In this document: one piece after another, positions 45,118 through 55,076 of the stretch | Position numbering within the stretch: the first letter of the stretch is position 1 | Layout: the number at the start of each line of letters is the position of its first letter | Assembly (NCBI GenBank): GCA_020853705.1 | Contig: JADYYK010000005.1 | Coordinates: forward strand, 1-55,102 | Direction of reading: 5' to 3' | Origin: Deltaproteobacteria bacterium | GTDB taxonomy: Bacteria; Myxococcota_A; Polyangia; Haliangiales; JADYYK01 | Length of the DNA stretch: 55,102 nucleotides | The notes under the pieces: generated by a model | What the model was told of the DNA's origin: nothing | Seen by the model: only the letters and a program-made list of their open reading frames with translations | Databases searched by the model: none | Position numbers and translations under genes: made by a program

Positions 45118-46599
45118 TCAGCGCCGGCCAGCGGCGGGTGGGTTGTAGCGCTCGGTCCCCGGGGCTCCCGCGGCGGCGCCACCCAGCACCAGCACGGTGC
45201 CGTCACACAGCGCGGCGGCGGCGTGGCCGGCGCGGGGCGCGGCCAGCCGATCGGTGCCGACCACGTCGACCACGCCATTCAGCGGGTCGAGCCGGATGAT
45301 GAAGGCGCCGTCGAGCGCCGGTCCATCGGGCGCGCGCCGGCCGCCGACCAGCAGCACGCGGCCGTCGGGCAGCACGGTGGCGCTGAAGTCGACCAGCCCG
45401 GCCTCGGCGGGCAGCGTACCGGCGTCCGAGAAGCCGGCCTCCAGCGAGAACACCTCGAGGCGCGCCACCGGCACGCCGGCGGCGTCGACACCCCCGATGA
45501 CCAGCACGCTGCCGTCGGGCATGGTGACCGCCTGGTGGCGCGAGCGCGGCGTGCGCATGAGGAGGCGGACCTCGCTGGGATCGGCGAAGGTCTCGCGCAG
45601 CGGCCGGTACAGCTCGGCGGCCGGCACGGTGGCGCCGGCGCCGTCGAGCCCCCCGGCGACCAGCAGCGGCGCGCCCGGGCCATCGCCGAGGCGGGTCACG
45701 CTGTGGCCAGCGCGGGCCACCGTCAGGTGCGCCGGCAGCGCGCGCGGCGCCTCCAGCGCGCCGCCCTCGCCGGTGGCGAACAGCCAGAGCAGATCGCTGA
45801 CCTGCAGGACGCCGCCCGCGTCAGGGGTCTTGCCACCCACGACCACGACGCGGCCATCGGCCAGCGCGCTGGCGGCGCTGCCGACCAGGCGCAGGTTGGC
45901 GTCGATGGTGACCTCGACCTGGCGGGCCGGCGGCGCCAGCGGGCTGATGAGCTCGTAGCGATCGACCGGCGCGCCGGCGGCATCGACCCCGCCCAGCAGC
46001 AGGCTGCGCCCGTCGCCCAGCGCCGCCACCACGCCGCCCAGGCGCGGCACCAGCGCGGCCAGCGAGGTGAAGGCGCCGGTGCGCGGATCGAAGCGCTCGG
46101 CGCCCAGCAGCGGCGCGCCGGCAGCGTTGCTGCCACCGACGAAGGTCGCGCTGCCATCCGCGGCGGCGACCACCAGGCCACCCAGGCGCGTGGGCGTGGT
46201 CGGCGTCGGCCCGTCGGCCCACTTCACGATGCGCGAGAAGTAAAGGTGCGTCGTCGGCGGCGCGCCGGGGTTGTCGAGATCGGCCGCGCAGGTGCGCCCG
46301 TAGGCGACGTCGATGCCCCCCGAGCGGCCGCTCAGGTGCACCACCAGGTTGGGCTCGGCGGGCACGTCGGCCAGCACCGGCGCCTCGCCGCGCGCGAAGG
46401 CGGCCGAGGCCAGCGCGACCGGATCGCCGGCGCGCGCCACCTCGAGGCGCAGCTCCTCGAGATCGAGGTAGGGATCGCCGTCGCTGCCTGGCGGCGGCGC
46501 ATCGACGATGGGCGCGAAGGTGCGACCATCGCCGCAGCCGGACGCCAGCAGCGCCAGCAGCACGGACCAGCCAGCGCGGTGCTGGGCCCGCGGGGTCAC
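45118..46599 (-). CDS. Kelch-like repeat lipoprotein
   Basis: A 493-residue lipoprotein starting with GTG 46599, which overlaps the stop of the PEGA-like gene by 4 nt (GTGA). Lipobox ASGC. Residues from about 120 on hold seven or so repeats of the kelch/galactose-oxidase central-domain type, each with a DGR(V/S)L(L/V)(V/L)GG core: DGRSLLLGGVDAAG, DGRVVVVGGKTPD, APLLVAGGLDGAG, DGSVLVIGGVDAAG, DGRVLLVGGRRAPD, DGTVLVLGGAAAG. The repeats should form a beta-propeller, common in surface lipoproteins of Myxococcota. Binding partner is unknown. Confidence 0.88.
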   Translation of the reverse strand: MTPRAQHRAGWSVLLALLASGCGDGRTFAPIVDAPPPGSDGDPYLDLEELRLEVARAGDPVALASAAFARGEAPVLADVPAEPNLVVHLSGRSGGIDVAYGRTCAADLDNPGAPPTTHLYFSRIVKWADGPTPTTPTRLGGLVVAAADGSATFVGGSNAAGAPLLGAERFDPRTGAFTSLAALVPRLGGVVAALGDGRSLLLGGVDAAGAPVDRYELISPLAPPARQVEVTIDANLRLVGSAASALADGRVVVVGGKTPDAGGVLQVSDLLWLFATGEGGALEAPRALPAHLTVARAGHSVTRLGDGPGAPLLVAGGLDGAGATVPAAELYRPLRETFADPSEVRLLMRTPRSRHQAVTMPDGSVLVIGGVDAAGVPVARLEVFSLEAGFSDAGTLPAEAGLVDFSATVLPDGRVLLVGGRRAPDGPALDGAFIIRLDPLNGVVDVVGTDRLAAPRAGHAAAALCDGTVLVLGGAAAGAPGTERYNPPAAGRR

Positions 46600-47732
46600 G
46601 GGATGCCCTTCAGGCGCACCGTGACGCCGGTGCCGCCGCTGTCGTCGAGCAGCGGGATCAGCACCGCGGTGGCCACGCCGGCGCCGATGAGGCCCCACAG
46701 CCAGGGCTGCGCATACCAGCGTGGGCGCGCGCGCACGGTGCGCGTCACCACCTTGACCTGGGGCACTGCGCGGGGGCCGCTGCCGTGGTCGAACAGGCCA
46801 GCGACGGCGCTGTCGACCTCCTCGCCAGCGCCCCCGCCGGGGGTCAGCGCCACCGCGGCGGCGCTCAGCGTCTTGCCGCTGGCGCTGTCGAGCAGGGTCA
46901 GCCACAGCACCGGGGCGGCACCGGCGGCGCCGGCGAGCTCGGCGTGACACCACAGCAAGCGCGCGGCGCCGCGGGCTCGCGCCAGCGCGCGCACCTCGGC
47001 CTCGCCCGGCAGCTGGGGCGCGACCGGGGTCGCGGTCAGCTCCTGGCGCGGCGTGGCCAGCACGACCTGGCTGCTCCAGGGCAGAAGGCCGGCGCACTCG
47101 ACGCGCAAGAAATGCGCGCCCAGGGGCAGCGACGGCGGGCTCTGCACTGCGCGACCGTCGACCAGCGTGGTGCAGCCCGCGGGGGCGTGGACGACCAGCT
47201 CGCCACGCGGCTGGGCGCGCACCCGCTCCAGCGCGCGCTGGAAGGCCTCGACGGTGCGCGGCGGGAAGCGCAGCGGATCGAGGATGCGGGTGTCATCGAT
47301 CACGGCGGCGCGCACCAGGTCGTCCCAGCCCAGCGCGGGGGCGCCGCGCTGGTTGTGGGTCAGGCCGCGATACAGCAGCAGGTCGGCCAGCTCCTCGCGG
47401 GTCAGGCCGGCGCCGCCACTGGCGCTGGCCTCGTCGAGGCCGGCGCCGAGCGCGACCAGCGCATCATCGAAGCGCAGCCCCTCGTAGGCCTCGAGGCCCC
47501 GGCGCAGCAGGCCGGGCGCGGTCGGCGCGCTCGGCGCGGCGGGTGACAGATCGAGGAAGGCGGCGCTGTGCAGGCGCGCCTGCCTGACCAGGGTGTCGCG
47601 CGCGCCCAGCACTGGCGCGGGCGCCTCGGCGGGCGCCGCGAAGACCACCAGCGGCGGCACGAGCTCCGCGGCCATCGCGCTTTGCGGCGCGAGCTGGGAC
47701 CAGGCCACGACGAGGGCGATGGGTCTCCACAC
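46596..47732 (-). CDS. Exported PEGA-like protein with C-terminal membrane segment
   Basis: A 378-residue protein starting with GTG 47732. An N-terminal signal segment ends near SAMAAELVP. The middle is helical (tetratricopeptide-like: LRRGLEAYEGLRFDDALVALGAGLDEA, LADLLLYRGLTHNQRG). GELVVHAPAGCTTLVDGRAVQSPPSLPLGAHFLRVEC is a PEGA-type beta domain, which occurs in surface and spore-coat proteins. A membrane segment (AQPWLWGLIGAGVATAVLIPLL) lies near the C-terminus. It is divergent from the PEGA-containing kinase gene across only 32 bp and coupled to the kelch-like gene, so the three may form one envelope module. Confidence 0.82.
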   Translation of the reverse strand: MWRPIALVVAWSQLAPQSAMAAELVPPLVVFAAPAEAPAPVLGARDTLVRQARLHSAAFLDLSPAAPSAPTAPGLLRRGLEAYEGLRFDDALVALGAGLDEASASGGAGLTREELADLLLYRGLTHNQRGAPALGWDDLVRAAVIDDTRILDPLRFPPRTVEAFQRALERVRAQPRGELVVHAPAGCTTLVDGRAVQSPPSLPLGAHFLRVECAGLLPWSSQVVLATPRQELTATPVAPQLPGEAEVRALARARGAARLLWCHAELAGAAGAAPVLWLTLLDSASGKTLSAAAVALTPGGGAGEEVDSAVAGLFDHGSGPRAVPQVKVVTRTVRARPRWYAQPWLWGLIGAGVATAVLIPLLDDSGGTGVTVRLKGIP

Positions 47733-47741
47733 GCGGCCGAG

Positions 47742-47747
47742 ATCATA
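47742..47747 (-). promoter_or_regulatory. -10-like box TATGAT for the PEGA-like gene
   Basis: TATGAT on the minus strand, 11 bases before GTG 47732. It lies five bases from the opposing box at 47753, so the two promoters are back to back. Confidence 0.45.
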
Positions 47748-47752
47748 CCGGA

Positions 47753-47758
47753 TATACT
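47753..47758 (+). promoter_or_regulatory. -10-like box TATACT, 6 nt before the kinase GTG
   Basis: TATACT, TGGCTC, GTG 47765; no Shine-Dalgarno fits between. It supports the GTG start and a leaderless message. Confidence 0.55.
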
Positions 47759-47764
47759 TGGCTC

Positions 47765-49456
<1,692 letters not shown>

Positions 49457-49492
49457 GCGCGCCGCCCCACGCCCCTGGCGCCGAGGACCGCG

Positions 49493-50827
49493 CTACGGCA
49501 GCGCCGCGTCCAGCGTCAGGCTGGCGCCGCCGAACGGGCTGCGCCCCGCGGTGCCAAGGTCCCAGCTGATGCCCAGCCGCGCCGTGACGCGGGGCCCCAG
49601 CCGCAGCGAGGCCCGCGTGATCAGCCGCCGTCGCACACCGTCGACCGCGATGTTCGGCGGCCCCTCGGTGCTGCGCGCGTCGCGGTTCAGCCCCAGCTCG
49701 ACGCCCGCGCTGCGCGACAGCATGAGGTCGGCGCGCGCCGAGATGATCCACTCGTCGTCGCTGCGTACGCTGCTCATCGCCGCATCATTGACGAACTCGG
49801 TGCGCTCCGGCCGACCGATCCACTTCACGTACACCTCGCCGCGCAGCCGGCCTGGCGGCGCGAACAGCGCATAGCCCATCACCGTGTGCGTGGTCTCGAC
49901 CAGGCTGCGATCCAGCTCGCTGGTCACCGCGTGCGCGCGCGCGAACCGCGTCGCCACCGTCGTCGCGCTGGCGCCCAGCCACACCGGCACCGGTCCGCGC
50001 AGACGACCCTCGAGCAGCGCCCCGGCCAGCGCGCCGCGCAGCTCCTGCACGTGGTTGCCCTCGGGCTCCTGCGCGCGCGAGCGGGTGCGCTGCGGCAGGA
50101 TGGCGCCCAGGTAGAGCTCGGTGTACACGCTGCAGTGCGGCCGCGCCGCCAGCTCGAAGGTCGTGGCCAGCGGCAGGTCGAGCTGGTGCAGCCGCACCGG
50201 CAGGAGCTTGCTGCGCGACTCCGCCAGCGCATAGGCGGCGTTGGTGAACGGATCCAGCAGGTAGGCGCGCACCCGCGCGTCGATGCGCGGCGCGCGATAG
50301 CCCACGGTGGCGATGACGTCGAGGTCCTCCTTCACCATGCGCGGCGTGAAGCCCAGCGCGGCGTAGGGCGCGGCGCGGCCAGGCGGCGCGTAGCGGCCTT
50401 CGAGCACCAGCAGGTCGCTGTGGCTCAGCCGGTTCTCGTCCTTGTGATAGTCGACGCCGAGCTGCCAGCTCCGGCTCATGGGGATGCGCGTCTTCATGTG
50501 CACCACGGTCGACAGCTCGAACTCGTTGAGGCTCTGCGTGGCCAGCCGCACCGCGTCCGGGCGCTCCGTGAAGGCGCGCTCGCTGCGCAGCGGAAACTCG
50601 GGGATGGTCAGGTTGATGGCGTACTCCTCCTGCAGCAGCGCGGCGAAGCGCTGCTGCACCGGACCGGTCGGATCGGGCCGCCCCGAGCGATCCATGATGC
50701 GGCGCCACCAGCCGTCCCACTGCTCGCGCAGGCTGTAGCCGACCGTCTCGGCGCGCGCGAGCGGCGGCGCCGCCAGCGCACACCAGAGCCCCAGCACCAC
50801 GCTCGCCACCGCGACGCGCCTCGACAT
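49493..50827 (-). CDS. Outer-membrane beta-barrel protein
   Basis: A 444-residue exported protein. The signal peptide (RRVAVASVVLGLWCALAAPPLARA) is followed by an N-terminal helical part and then alternating strands spaced as in a large barrel: STVVHMKTRIPMSRSWQLGVDYH, LEGRYAPPGRAAPYAALGF, IDARVRAYLLDPF, CSVYTELYLGAILP, LRGEVYVKWIG, ISARADLMLSRSAGVELGLN, ARLGISWDL, ASLTLDAALP. It resembles OmpA/LamB-sized porins but I do not recognise the family. ATG 50827 is preceded by TAGGCT with a 7-nt gap and no clear Shine-Dalgarno. The gene is convergent with the kinase gene. Confidence 0.78.
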   Translation of the reverse strand: MSRRVAVASVVLGLWCALAAPPLARAETVGYSLREQWDGWWRRIMDRSGRPDPTGPVQQRFAALLQEEYAINLTIPEFPLRSERAFTERPDAVRLATQSLNEFELSTVVHMKTRIPMSRSWQLGVDYHKDENRLSHSDLLVLEGRYAPPGRAAPYAALGFTPRMVKEDLDVIATVGYRAPRIDARVRAYLLDPFTNAAYALAESRSKLLPVRLHQLDLPLATTFELAARPHCSVYTELYLGAILPQRTRSRAQEPEGNHVQELRGALAGALLEGRLRGPVPVWLGASATTVATRFARAHAVTSELDRSLVETTHTVMGYALFAPPGRLRGEVYVKWIGRPERTEFVNDAAMSSVRSDDEWIISARADLMLSRSAGVELGLNRDARSTEGPPNIAVDGVRRRLITRASLRLGPRVTARLGISWDLGTAGRSPFGGASLTLDAALP

Positions 50828-50834
50828 GCCGGTC

Positions 50835-50840
50835 AGCCTA
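50835..50840 (-). promoter_or_regulatory. -10-like box TAGGCT, 7 nt before the barrel ATG
   Basis: TAGGCT, GACCGGC, ATG 50827 on the minus strand. Confidence 0.4.
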
Positions 50841-50872
50841 GCCTCGCCCGCTCGCCCACGATGCGACTGAAG

Positions 50873-50878
50873 TACCAT
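50873..50878 (+). promoter_or_regulatory. -10-like box TACCAT, 6 nt before the 50885 start
   Basis: TACCAT, CCGCCC, ATG 50885; no Shine-Dalgarno. Confidence 0.45.
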
Positions 50879-50884
50879 CCGCCC

Positions 50885-51631
50885 ATGCGTGCGCACCAGC
50901 GGTCAATGGCTCCGGGCGTGCTGCTGCTCACGCTCGGCCTGCTCGGCAGCTGCAGCCGCCAGCCTCGCGAGCCCCGGATGACCCCGAGGCCCGCTCTCGC
51001 CGCGCCCGCCGACGCCGGCGCCGCCGTTGCCGTCACCCCCGGCTTCACTCCTGGCCGCTTCGCCTGCGACGTGCGCAAGCAGGTCTTCGGCACCCACCAG
51101 CTCAACGTCTACAGCGAGACCACCCGCGCCAGCCTGCTGCTCGAGCTCGCCCCCGGGGGCACCGTCACTGGCGTCCGTGGCGTCAGCTCGCGCTCCGACC
51201 ACGACGGCCCCGAGGTCCACGAGCGCAGGCAGCTCACCGAGCAGCAGGGCTACCGCGGCAGCTGGACCGCGCACGACGGCCTCATCGTCCTCCAGCTCAC
51301 GCCCGACGACGGCGTGATCCCACCCATCCGCGCCTACAGCAACATGGCGCCCGGCCCGTGGCGCCTGCTGTGCACGCCGCTGCAACACGCCACCGGCGCT
51401 GCCCTGCTGTGCAACGTGGCCACGCACGGCACCTACGATGAGTCCTACGGCCTGGAGGTGCCGCACCTCGCGCCTGGCGACGACCAGCGCCACATCCTCC
51501 TCGGCGCCGGCCCCGGCGTGGCGGTGTCCTGGAAGGCGTCGGTCCTGGTCGGCGACCCCGATCGCGACGCCGAGGTCAGCGTGACCTCGCCGGCGGCGCC
51601 GATCATCCCCGAGACCTGGTCGCAGCCGTAG
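50885..51631 (+). CDS. Predicted lipoprotein of unknown function
   Basis: A 248-residue protein with signal segment GVLLLTLGLLGSC (lipobox LGSC), then a Pro-rich linker. The mature part has three Cys (RFACDVRK, RLLCTPLQ, ALLCNVATH) and beta-like segments (TRASLLLELAPGGTV, GLIVLQLTPDDG, AVSWKASVLVGD). No family is recognised. ATG 50885 is preferred to ATG 50906 because a TACCAT box lies six bases upstream. Its stop codon touches the stop of the convergent lipoprotein gene at 51632 with no spacer. Confidence 0.7.
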   Translation: MRAHQRSMAPGVLLLTLGLLGSCSRQPREPRMTPRPALAAPADAGAAVAVTPGFTPGRFACDVRKQVFGTHQLNVYSETTRASLLLELAPGGTVTGVRGVSSRSDHDGPEVHERRQLTEQQGYRGSWTAHDGLIVLQLTPDDGVIPPIRAYSNMAPGPWRLLCTPLQHATGAALLCNVATHGTYDESYGLEVPHLAPGDDQRHILLGAGPGVAVSWKASVLVGDPDRDAEVSVTSPAAPIIPETWSQP

Positions 51632-52120
51632 TCACAGCCCCGCGAACGGATCGTCCAGCGCCCCCACCGGGCGGCACCGCCCGCGCCAGGTGTAGCAGCA
51701 CAGATCCTTGCCAGCGTCGTGCTCGGCGCCGGTGCGGCTGCGCATGACGTCGAACGGGAAGCGCACGCCCGACTTGCTCATGCGCAGCGCGGTCGGACAG
51801 CCCTGGAAGTCGGCCGCGCGCGGCGTCGCGAACTCCACCGTCTGCGCCGCTGGCGCGCACCAGACGCCCATCGAGCACTCGCTCAGCCGGGGCAGCTTGA
51901 CGCGCACCACCGGCGCCGGCACCGCGGCGTCGGGCCCGGCGACCTCGGCGTCGAGGTCAGATGTCGGCCCGGGCGCGCGCGCGCCGGCGTCGCGCCCGGG
52001 GATGGGCTGCGGCTCCTCGCGCTGCGGCGGCTCGTGGCGCGGCGCCTTGTCGCAGGCCGGGCCGGCTACCGTCAGCAACGCCGCCGCGACCACACCCAGC
52101 CCTCCGCACCCACGCGCCAT
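51632..52120 (-). CDS. Predicted lipoprotein of unknown function
   Basis: A 162-residue lipoprotein with lipobox VAGPAC. A Pro-rich linker follows (HEPPQREEPQPIPGRDAG), then a small Cys-containing domain: LSECSMGVWCAPAAQTVEF, DFQGCPTALR and DLCCYTWRGRCRPVG. The last segment (CCYTWRGRCRPVG) looks like a conserved tail of a Myxococcota lipoprotein family I cannot name. A TAGAAT box lies six bases before the ATG. It is convergent with the gene at 50885; the stop codons abut. Confidence 0.72.
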   Translation of the reverse strand: MARGCGGLGVVAAALLTVAGPACDKAPRHEPPQREEPQPIPGRDAGARAPGPTSDLDAEVAGPDAAVPAPVVRVKLPRLSECSMGVWCAPAAQTVEFATPRAADFQGCPTALRMSKSGVRFPFDVMRSRTGAEHDAGKDLCCYTWRGRCRPVGALDDPFAGL

Positions 52121-52126
52121 GGCGCA

Positions 52127-52132
52127 ATTCTA
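52127..52132 (-). promoter_or_regulatory. -10-like box TAGAAT, 6 nt before the 52120 start
   Basis: TAGAAT, TGCGCC, ATG 52120 on the minus strand; no Shine-Dalgarno. Confidence 0.5.
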
Positions 52133-52167
52133 CGCAGGTTCCAGCCGCAAGTTCCGCCGGGCCACGC

Positions 52168-52173
52168 TATCGT
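52168..52173 (+). promoter_or_regulatory. -10-like box TATCGT, 6 nt before the 52180 start
   Basis: TATCGT, GGCGCC, ATG 52180; no Shine-Dalgarno. Confidence 0.5.
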
Positions 52174-52179
52174 GGCGCC

Positions 52180-54138
52180 ATGCGCGCCTCGCCGAGCCGA
52201 CCCGGCCCGCCTCTCTTCGCCGCCGTCCTCGCCACCGCAGCAGCCGCGGTAGCCGCCGCCGGCTGTGGCGACGACACCCGGCGCCCCACGCCCGACCCGC
52301 TGCGCGAGACGCTGGGCCGCTGCGCCGACTTCGACGCCACCCGGCGCCCCTTCTTCGGCGACCTGCACGTGCACACCACGCTGTCGCTGGACGCCAACCT
52401 CAAGGGCACCCAGCTCGGCCCCGCCGACGCCTACCGCTTCGCGCGTGGCGAGCGCGTCAAGCTGCCGCCCTACGACGCCCAGGGCAACTCGGCGCGCACG
52501 CTGCAGCTCGGGCGCCCGCTCGACTTCGTGGCGCTGACCGATCACGCCGAGTTCCTCGGGCTGGTCACCACCTGCCTGACCCCGGGCAGCCCGGGCTTCG
52601 AACACCCGAACTGTGTCAGCTACCGCGACGACCCGCAGAGCGCCTTCATCTCGCTCAACCTGAACCTGTCGCTGTCACAGCCCGATCCAGCGGCGCCGCC
52701 CCCGTGCGACGGCCAGAGCTGTCGCGCGCGCACCATCGACGCCTGGGGCCAGGTGCGGCAGACCGCCGAGGACGCCTACGATCGCACCGCGGCCTGCGCC
52801 TTCACCAGCTTCGTGGCCTACGAGTGGTCGGGCTCGCCCGAGGTGCGCAACCTGCACCGCAACGTGATCTTCAGGAACCACATCGTGCCCGAGGTGCCCT
52901 TCACCTACTTCGACGGTGGCTACCCCGAGCTGCTGTGGGAGTCGCTGGGCAAGAGCTGCACCCGCGCCGGCACCGGCTGTGACGTGCTGACCATCCCGCA
53001 CAACAGCAACCTGTCGAGCGGCCTGATGTTCGAGCAGAAGCAGCTCGATGGTGTGGCCGGCGCCTTCGACGCGCCGTATGCGCGCACCCGCGCCGCGATG
53101 GAGCCGCTGGTCGAGGTCTTCCAGCACAAGAGCGACTCCGAGTGTCTGCCCGAGCAGGCCGAGGGCGGCGACCCGCTGTGCAACTTCGAGAAGACGCCGT
53201 ACCACACGCTGGCGTCGTCCTCGCTGGGTGGGCCGCGTGGCACGCCGGCCAACCCCAGCGACTACATCCGCCACGCGCTCGGTGAAGGGCTGGCGCTGGG
53301 CGCGCGCCTGGGCGTCAACCCCTTCATGTACGGCATGATCGGCAGCACCGACACCCACCAGTCGGTGCCCGGCGCGGTCGACGAGCAGAGCTTCCCCGGC
53401 CACGGTGGCGCCGGCGTCGCGGCCGACACCTGGTCGGCCGACAAGCTGGTCGATCACATCTGGTTCAACCCCGGCGGGCTGGCCGTGCTGTGGGCCGAGG
53501 AGAACTCGCGCGAGGCGCTGTTCGCGGCGATGCGGCGGCGCGAGGCCTACGGCACCAGCGGGCCGCGCATCGTGCTGCGCTTTTTCGCCGGCGACTACCC
53601 CGACGATCTGTGCAGCCAGCCCGACTTCGCGGCGCGCGGCTATGCCGGTGGGGTGGCCATGGGCAGCACGCTGAAGCGCGCGGGCGGCGCAGCGGCGGCC
53701 CCGGCCTTCGCGGTGTGGGCGCAGCGGGATGCCGGCAGCGCCGGCCACCCCGGGACGGCGCTGCAGCGGGTGCAGATCGTCAAGGGCTGGCTGGACGGCG
53801 TCACGCCGCGCTTCAAGGTGTTCGACGTGGCGGGCAACGCCCAGAACGGCGCCGACGTCGACCTCGCCACCTGCACCCCGCGCGGCGCCGGCGCCGACGA
53901 GCTGTGCTCGGTGTGGCGCGACCCGGCCTATGACGCCACCAGGCCGGCGTTCTACTACGCGCGCGTGCTCGAGAACCCGAGCTGCCGCTGGCACACCTAC
54001 GCGTGCAACGCCGCCGGGGTCGACTGTGCGGTGCCGTCGAGCATCCCACCCGCGCTGGCGGCGTGCTGCGATCCCGACTTCGGCCCCGTCATCCAGGAGC
54101 GCGCCTGGAGCAGCCCGATCTGGACCGGCGCGCCGTGA
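52180..54138 (+). CDS. DUF3604 lipoprotein (PHP-like metal-dependent family)
   Basis: A 652-residue lipoprotein with lipobox AAAGC. DUF3604 hallmarks are clear: FFGDLHVHTTLSLDA (metal-binding HVH), LDFVALTDHAEFLG (TDHAE), FVAYEWSG, IPHNSNLS, GSTDTHQSVPG and a later WAEENSREALFAAMRRREAYGTSGPRIVLRFF. These parallel the PHP phosphoesterase fold, but the substrate of DUF3604 proteins is not known. Length is usual for the family. It is first in a coupled set: its stop overlaps the next gene's GTG by 4 nt. Confidence 0.93.
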   Translation: MRASPSRPGPPLFAAVLATAAAAVAAAGCGDDTRRPTPDPLRETLGRCADFDATRRPFFGDLHVHTTLSLDANLKGTQLGPADAYRFARGERVKLPPYDAQGNSARTLQLGRPLDFVALTDHAEFLGLVTTCLTPGSPGFEHPNCVSYRDDPQSAFISLNLNLSLSQPDPAAPPPCDGQSCRARTIDAWGQVRQTAEDAYDRTAACAFTSFVAYEWSGSPEVRNLHRNVIFRNHIVPEVPFTYFDGGYPELLWESLGKSCTRAGTGCDVLTIPHNSNLSSGLMFEQKQLDGVAGAFDAPYARTRAAMEPLVEVFQHKSDSECLPEQAEGGDPLCNFEKTPYHTLASSSLGGPRGTPANPSDYIRHALGEGLALGARLGVNPFMYGMIGSTDTHQSVPGAVDEQSFPGHGGAGVAADTWSADKLVDHIWFNPGGLAVLWAEENSREALFAAMRRREAYGTSGPRIVLRFFAGDYPDDLCSQPDFAARGYAGGVAMGSTLKRAGGAAAAPAFAVWAQRDAGSAGHPGTALQRVQIVKGWLDGVTPRFKVFDVAGNAQNGADVDLATCTPRGAGADELCSVWRDPAYDATRPAFYYARVLENPSCRWHTYACNAAGVDCAVPSSIPPALAACCDPDFGPVIQERAWSSPIWTGAP

Positions 54139-55076
54139 CGCGGCGGCTGCCCAGGGCGCTCGGGCACCTGCTGCGCTGCCTGGTGCTGGGCGCGCTGCTG
54201 CTGGCGCTGCGCCAGCTGGTGGCGCTGCCGCGGCGGGCCGGGGCCGCGCCGCTGCTGGTCAGCGTGGCCGCCGACGCCAGCCGCGCCGAGATCGAGCGCG
54301 CGGTGGCCGACGCCGCGCTGGTCGACCTGGCGCTGCGCGCGCGCTGGCCGATGGCCGACCCGGTGGTGCGCGATCTGCTGCTGGCGGCGATGCGCGCCGA
54401 CGACCCCGAGGGCGCGGCGGAGACGCTGATCGCGCGCGGGATCGCGCTCGGCATGACGCGACGCGACCCCGCGACGCGGGCCCGGCTGGCCTGGCTGGGG
54501 CGCGAGATCCTGCGCGCCCGGGTGCGCACGGTGGCGCCCGGGGCTGCCGCGCTGGCGGCCTACCGCGCCGCGCATCACCAGCGCTATGCCGCCGGCTGGC
54601 TGGTGCTGCGGCAGCGCCTGGTCAGCAGCGCGCGCCATGGTGAGCGCACGCTGGCCGACGCCCAGGCGCTGGTGGCGCGGCTGGCGGGCGCGGACGGCGA
54701 GGGCCGCAGCGCGGGTGCGGGCCCCGTCAGCAGCGGCGCGGCTGGTGGCGACGACGACGCGGCGGGCGACCCCACGCTGCTGCCGGCGCGCATCGCCGGG
54801 ACCCGGGCCGCCATCGACGCCCGCTTCGGCCCCGGCTTCGCGGCGCAGCTGGCCGACGCCCCGCTGGGACGCTGGTCGGGCCCCTACGCCGGCAGCTTCG
54901 GCCAGCATGTGGTCTGGCTGGAGCAGCGCCGCTACGTCCACCCCGGCAGCGCGGCCGCCATCGAGCAGCGCGTGCTGGCCGACTGGCACGAGGACGCCCT
55001 CGAGGCGGAGCTCACCCGCGCCACCCGCGCGCTGGCCGCGGGACGCGAGATCGCGCTGGAGCGGGTGGCGCCATGA
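54135..55076 (+). CDS. Peptidyl-prolyl isomerase (parvulin/PpiC-like), membrane-anchored
   Basis: A 313-residue protein starting with GTG 54135 in a GTGA overlap. An N-terminal membrane segment (GHLLRCLVLGALLLALRQLV) is followed by a helical region as in SurA/PrsA-like foldases (RAEIERAVADAALVDLALRA, ARLAWLGREIL) and then a C-terminal part, DARFGPGFAAQLADAPLGRWSGPYAGSFGQHVVWLEQR, typical of PpiC-domain ends. The middle has a Gly/Asp-rich insert (GAGPVSSGAAGGDDDAAGD). The position next to a DUF3604 gene is one I recall for such isomerases; the family call is moderate. Confidence 0.7.
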   Translation: MTRRLPRALGHLLRCLVLGALLLALRQLVALPRRAGAAPLLVSVAADASRAEIERAVADAALVDLALRARWPMADPVVRDLLLAAMRADDPEGAAETLIARGIALGMTRRDPATRARLAWLGREILRARVRTVAPGAAALAAYRAAHHQRYAAGWLVLRQRLVSSARHGERTLADAQALVARLAGADGEGRSAGAGPVSSGAAGGDDDAAGDPTLLPARIAGTRAAIDARFGPGFAAQLADAPLGRWSGPYAGSFGQHVVWLEQRRYVHPGSAAAIEQRVLADWHEDALEAELTRATRALAAGREIALERVAP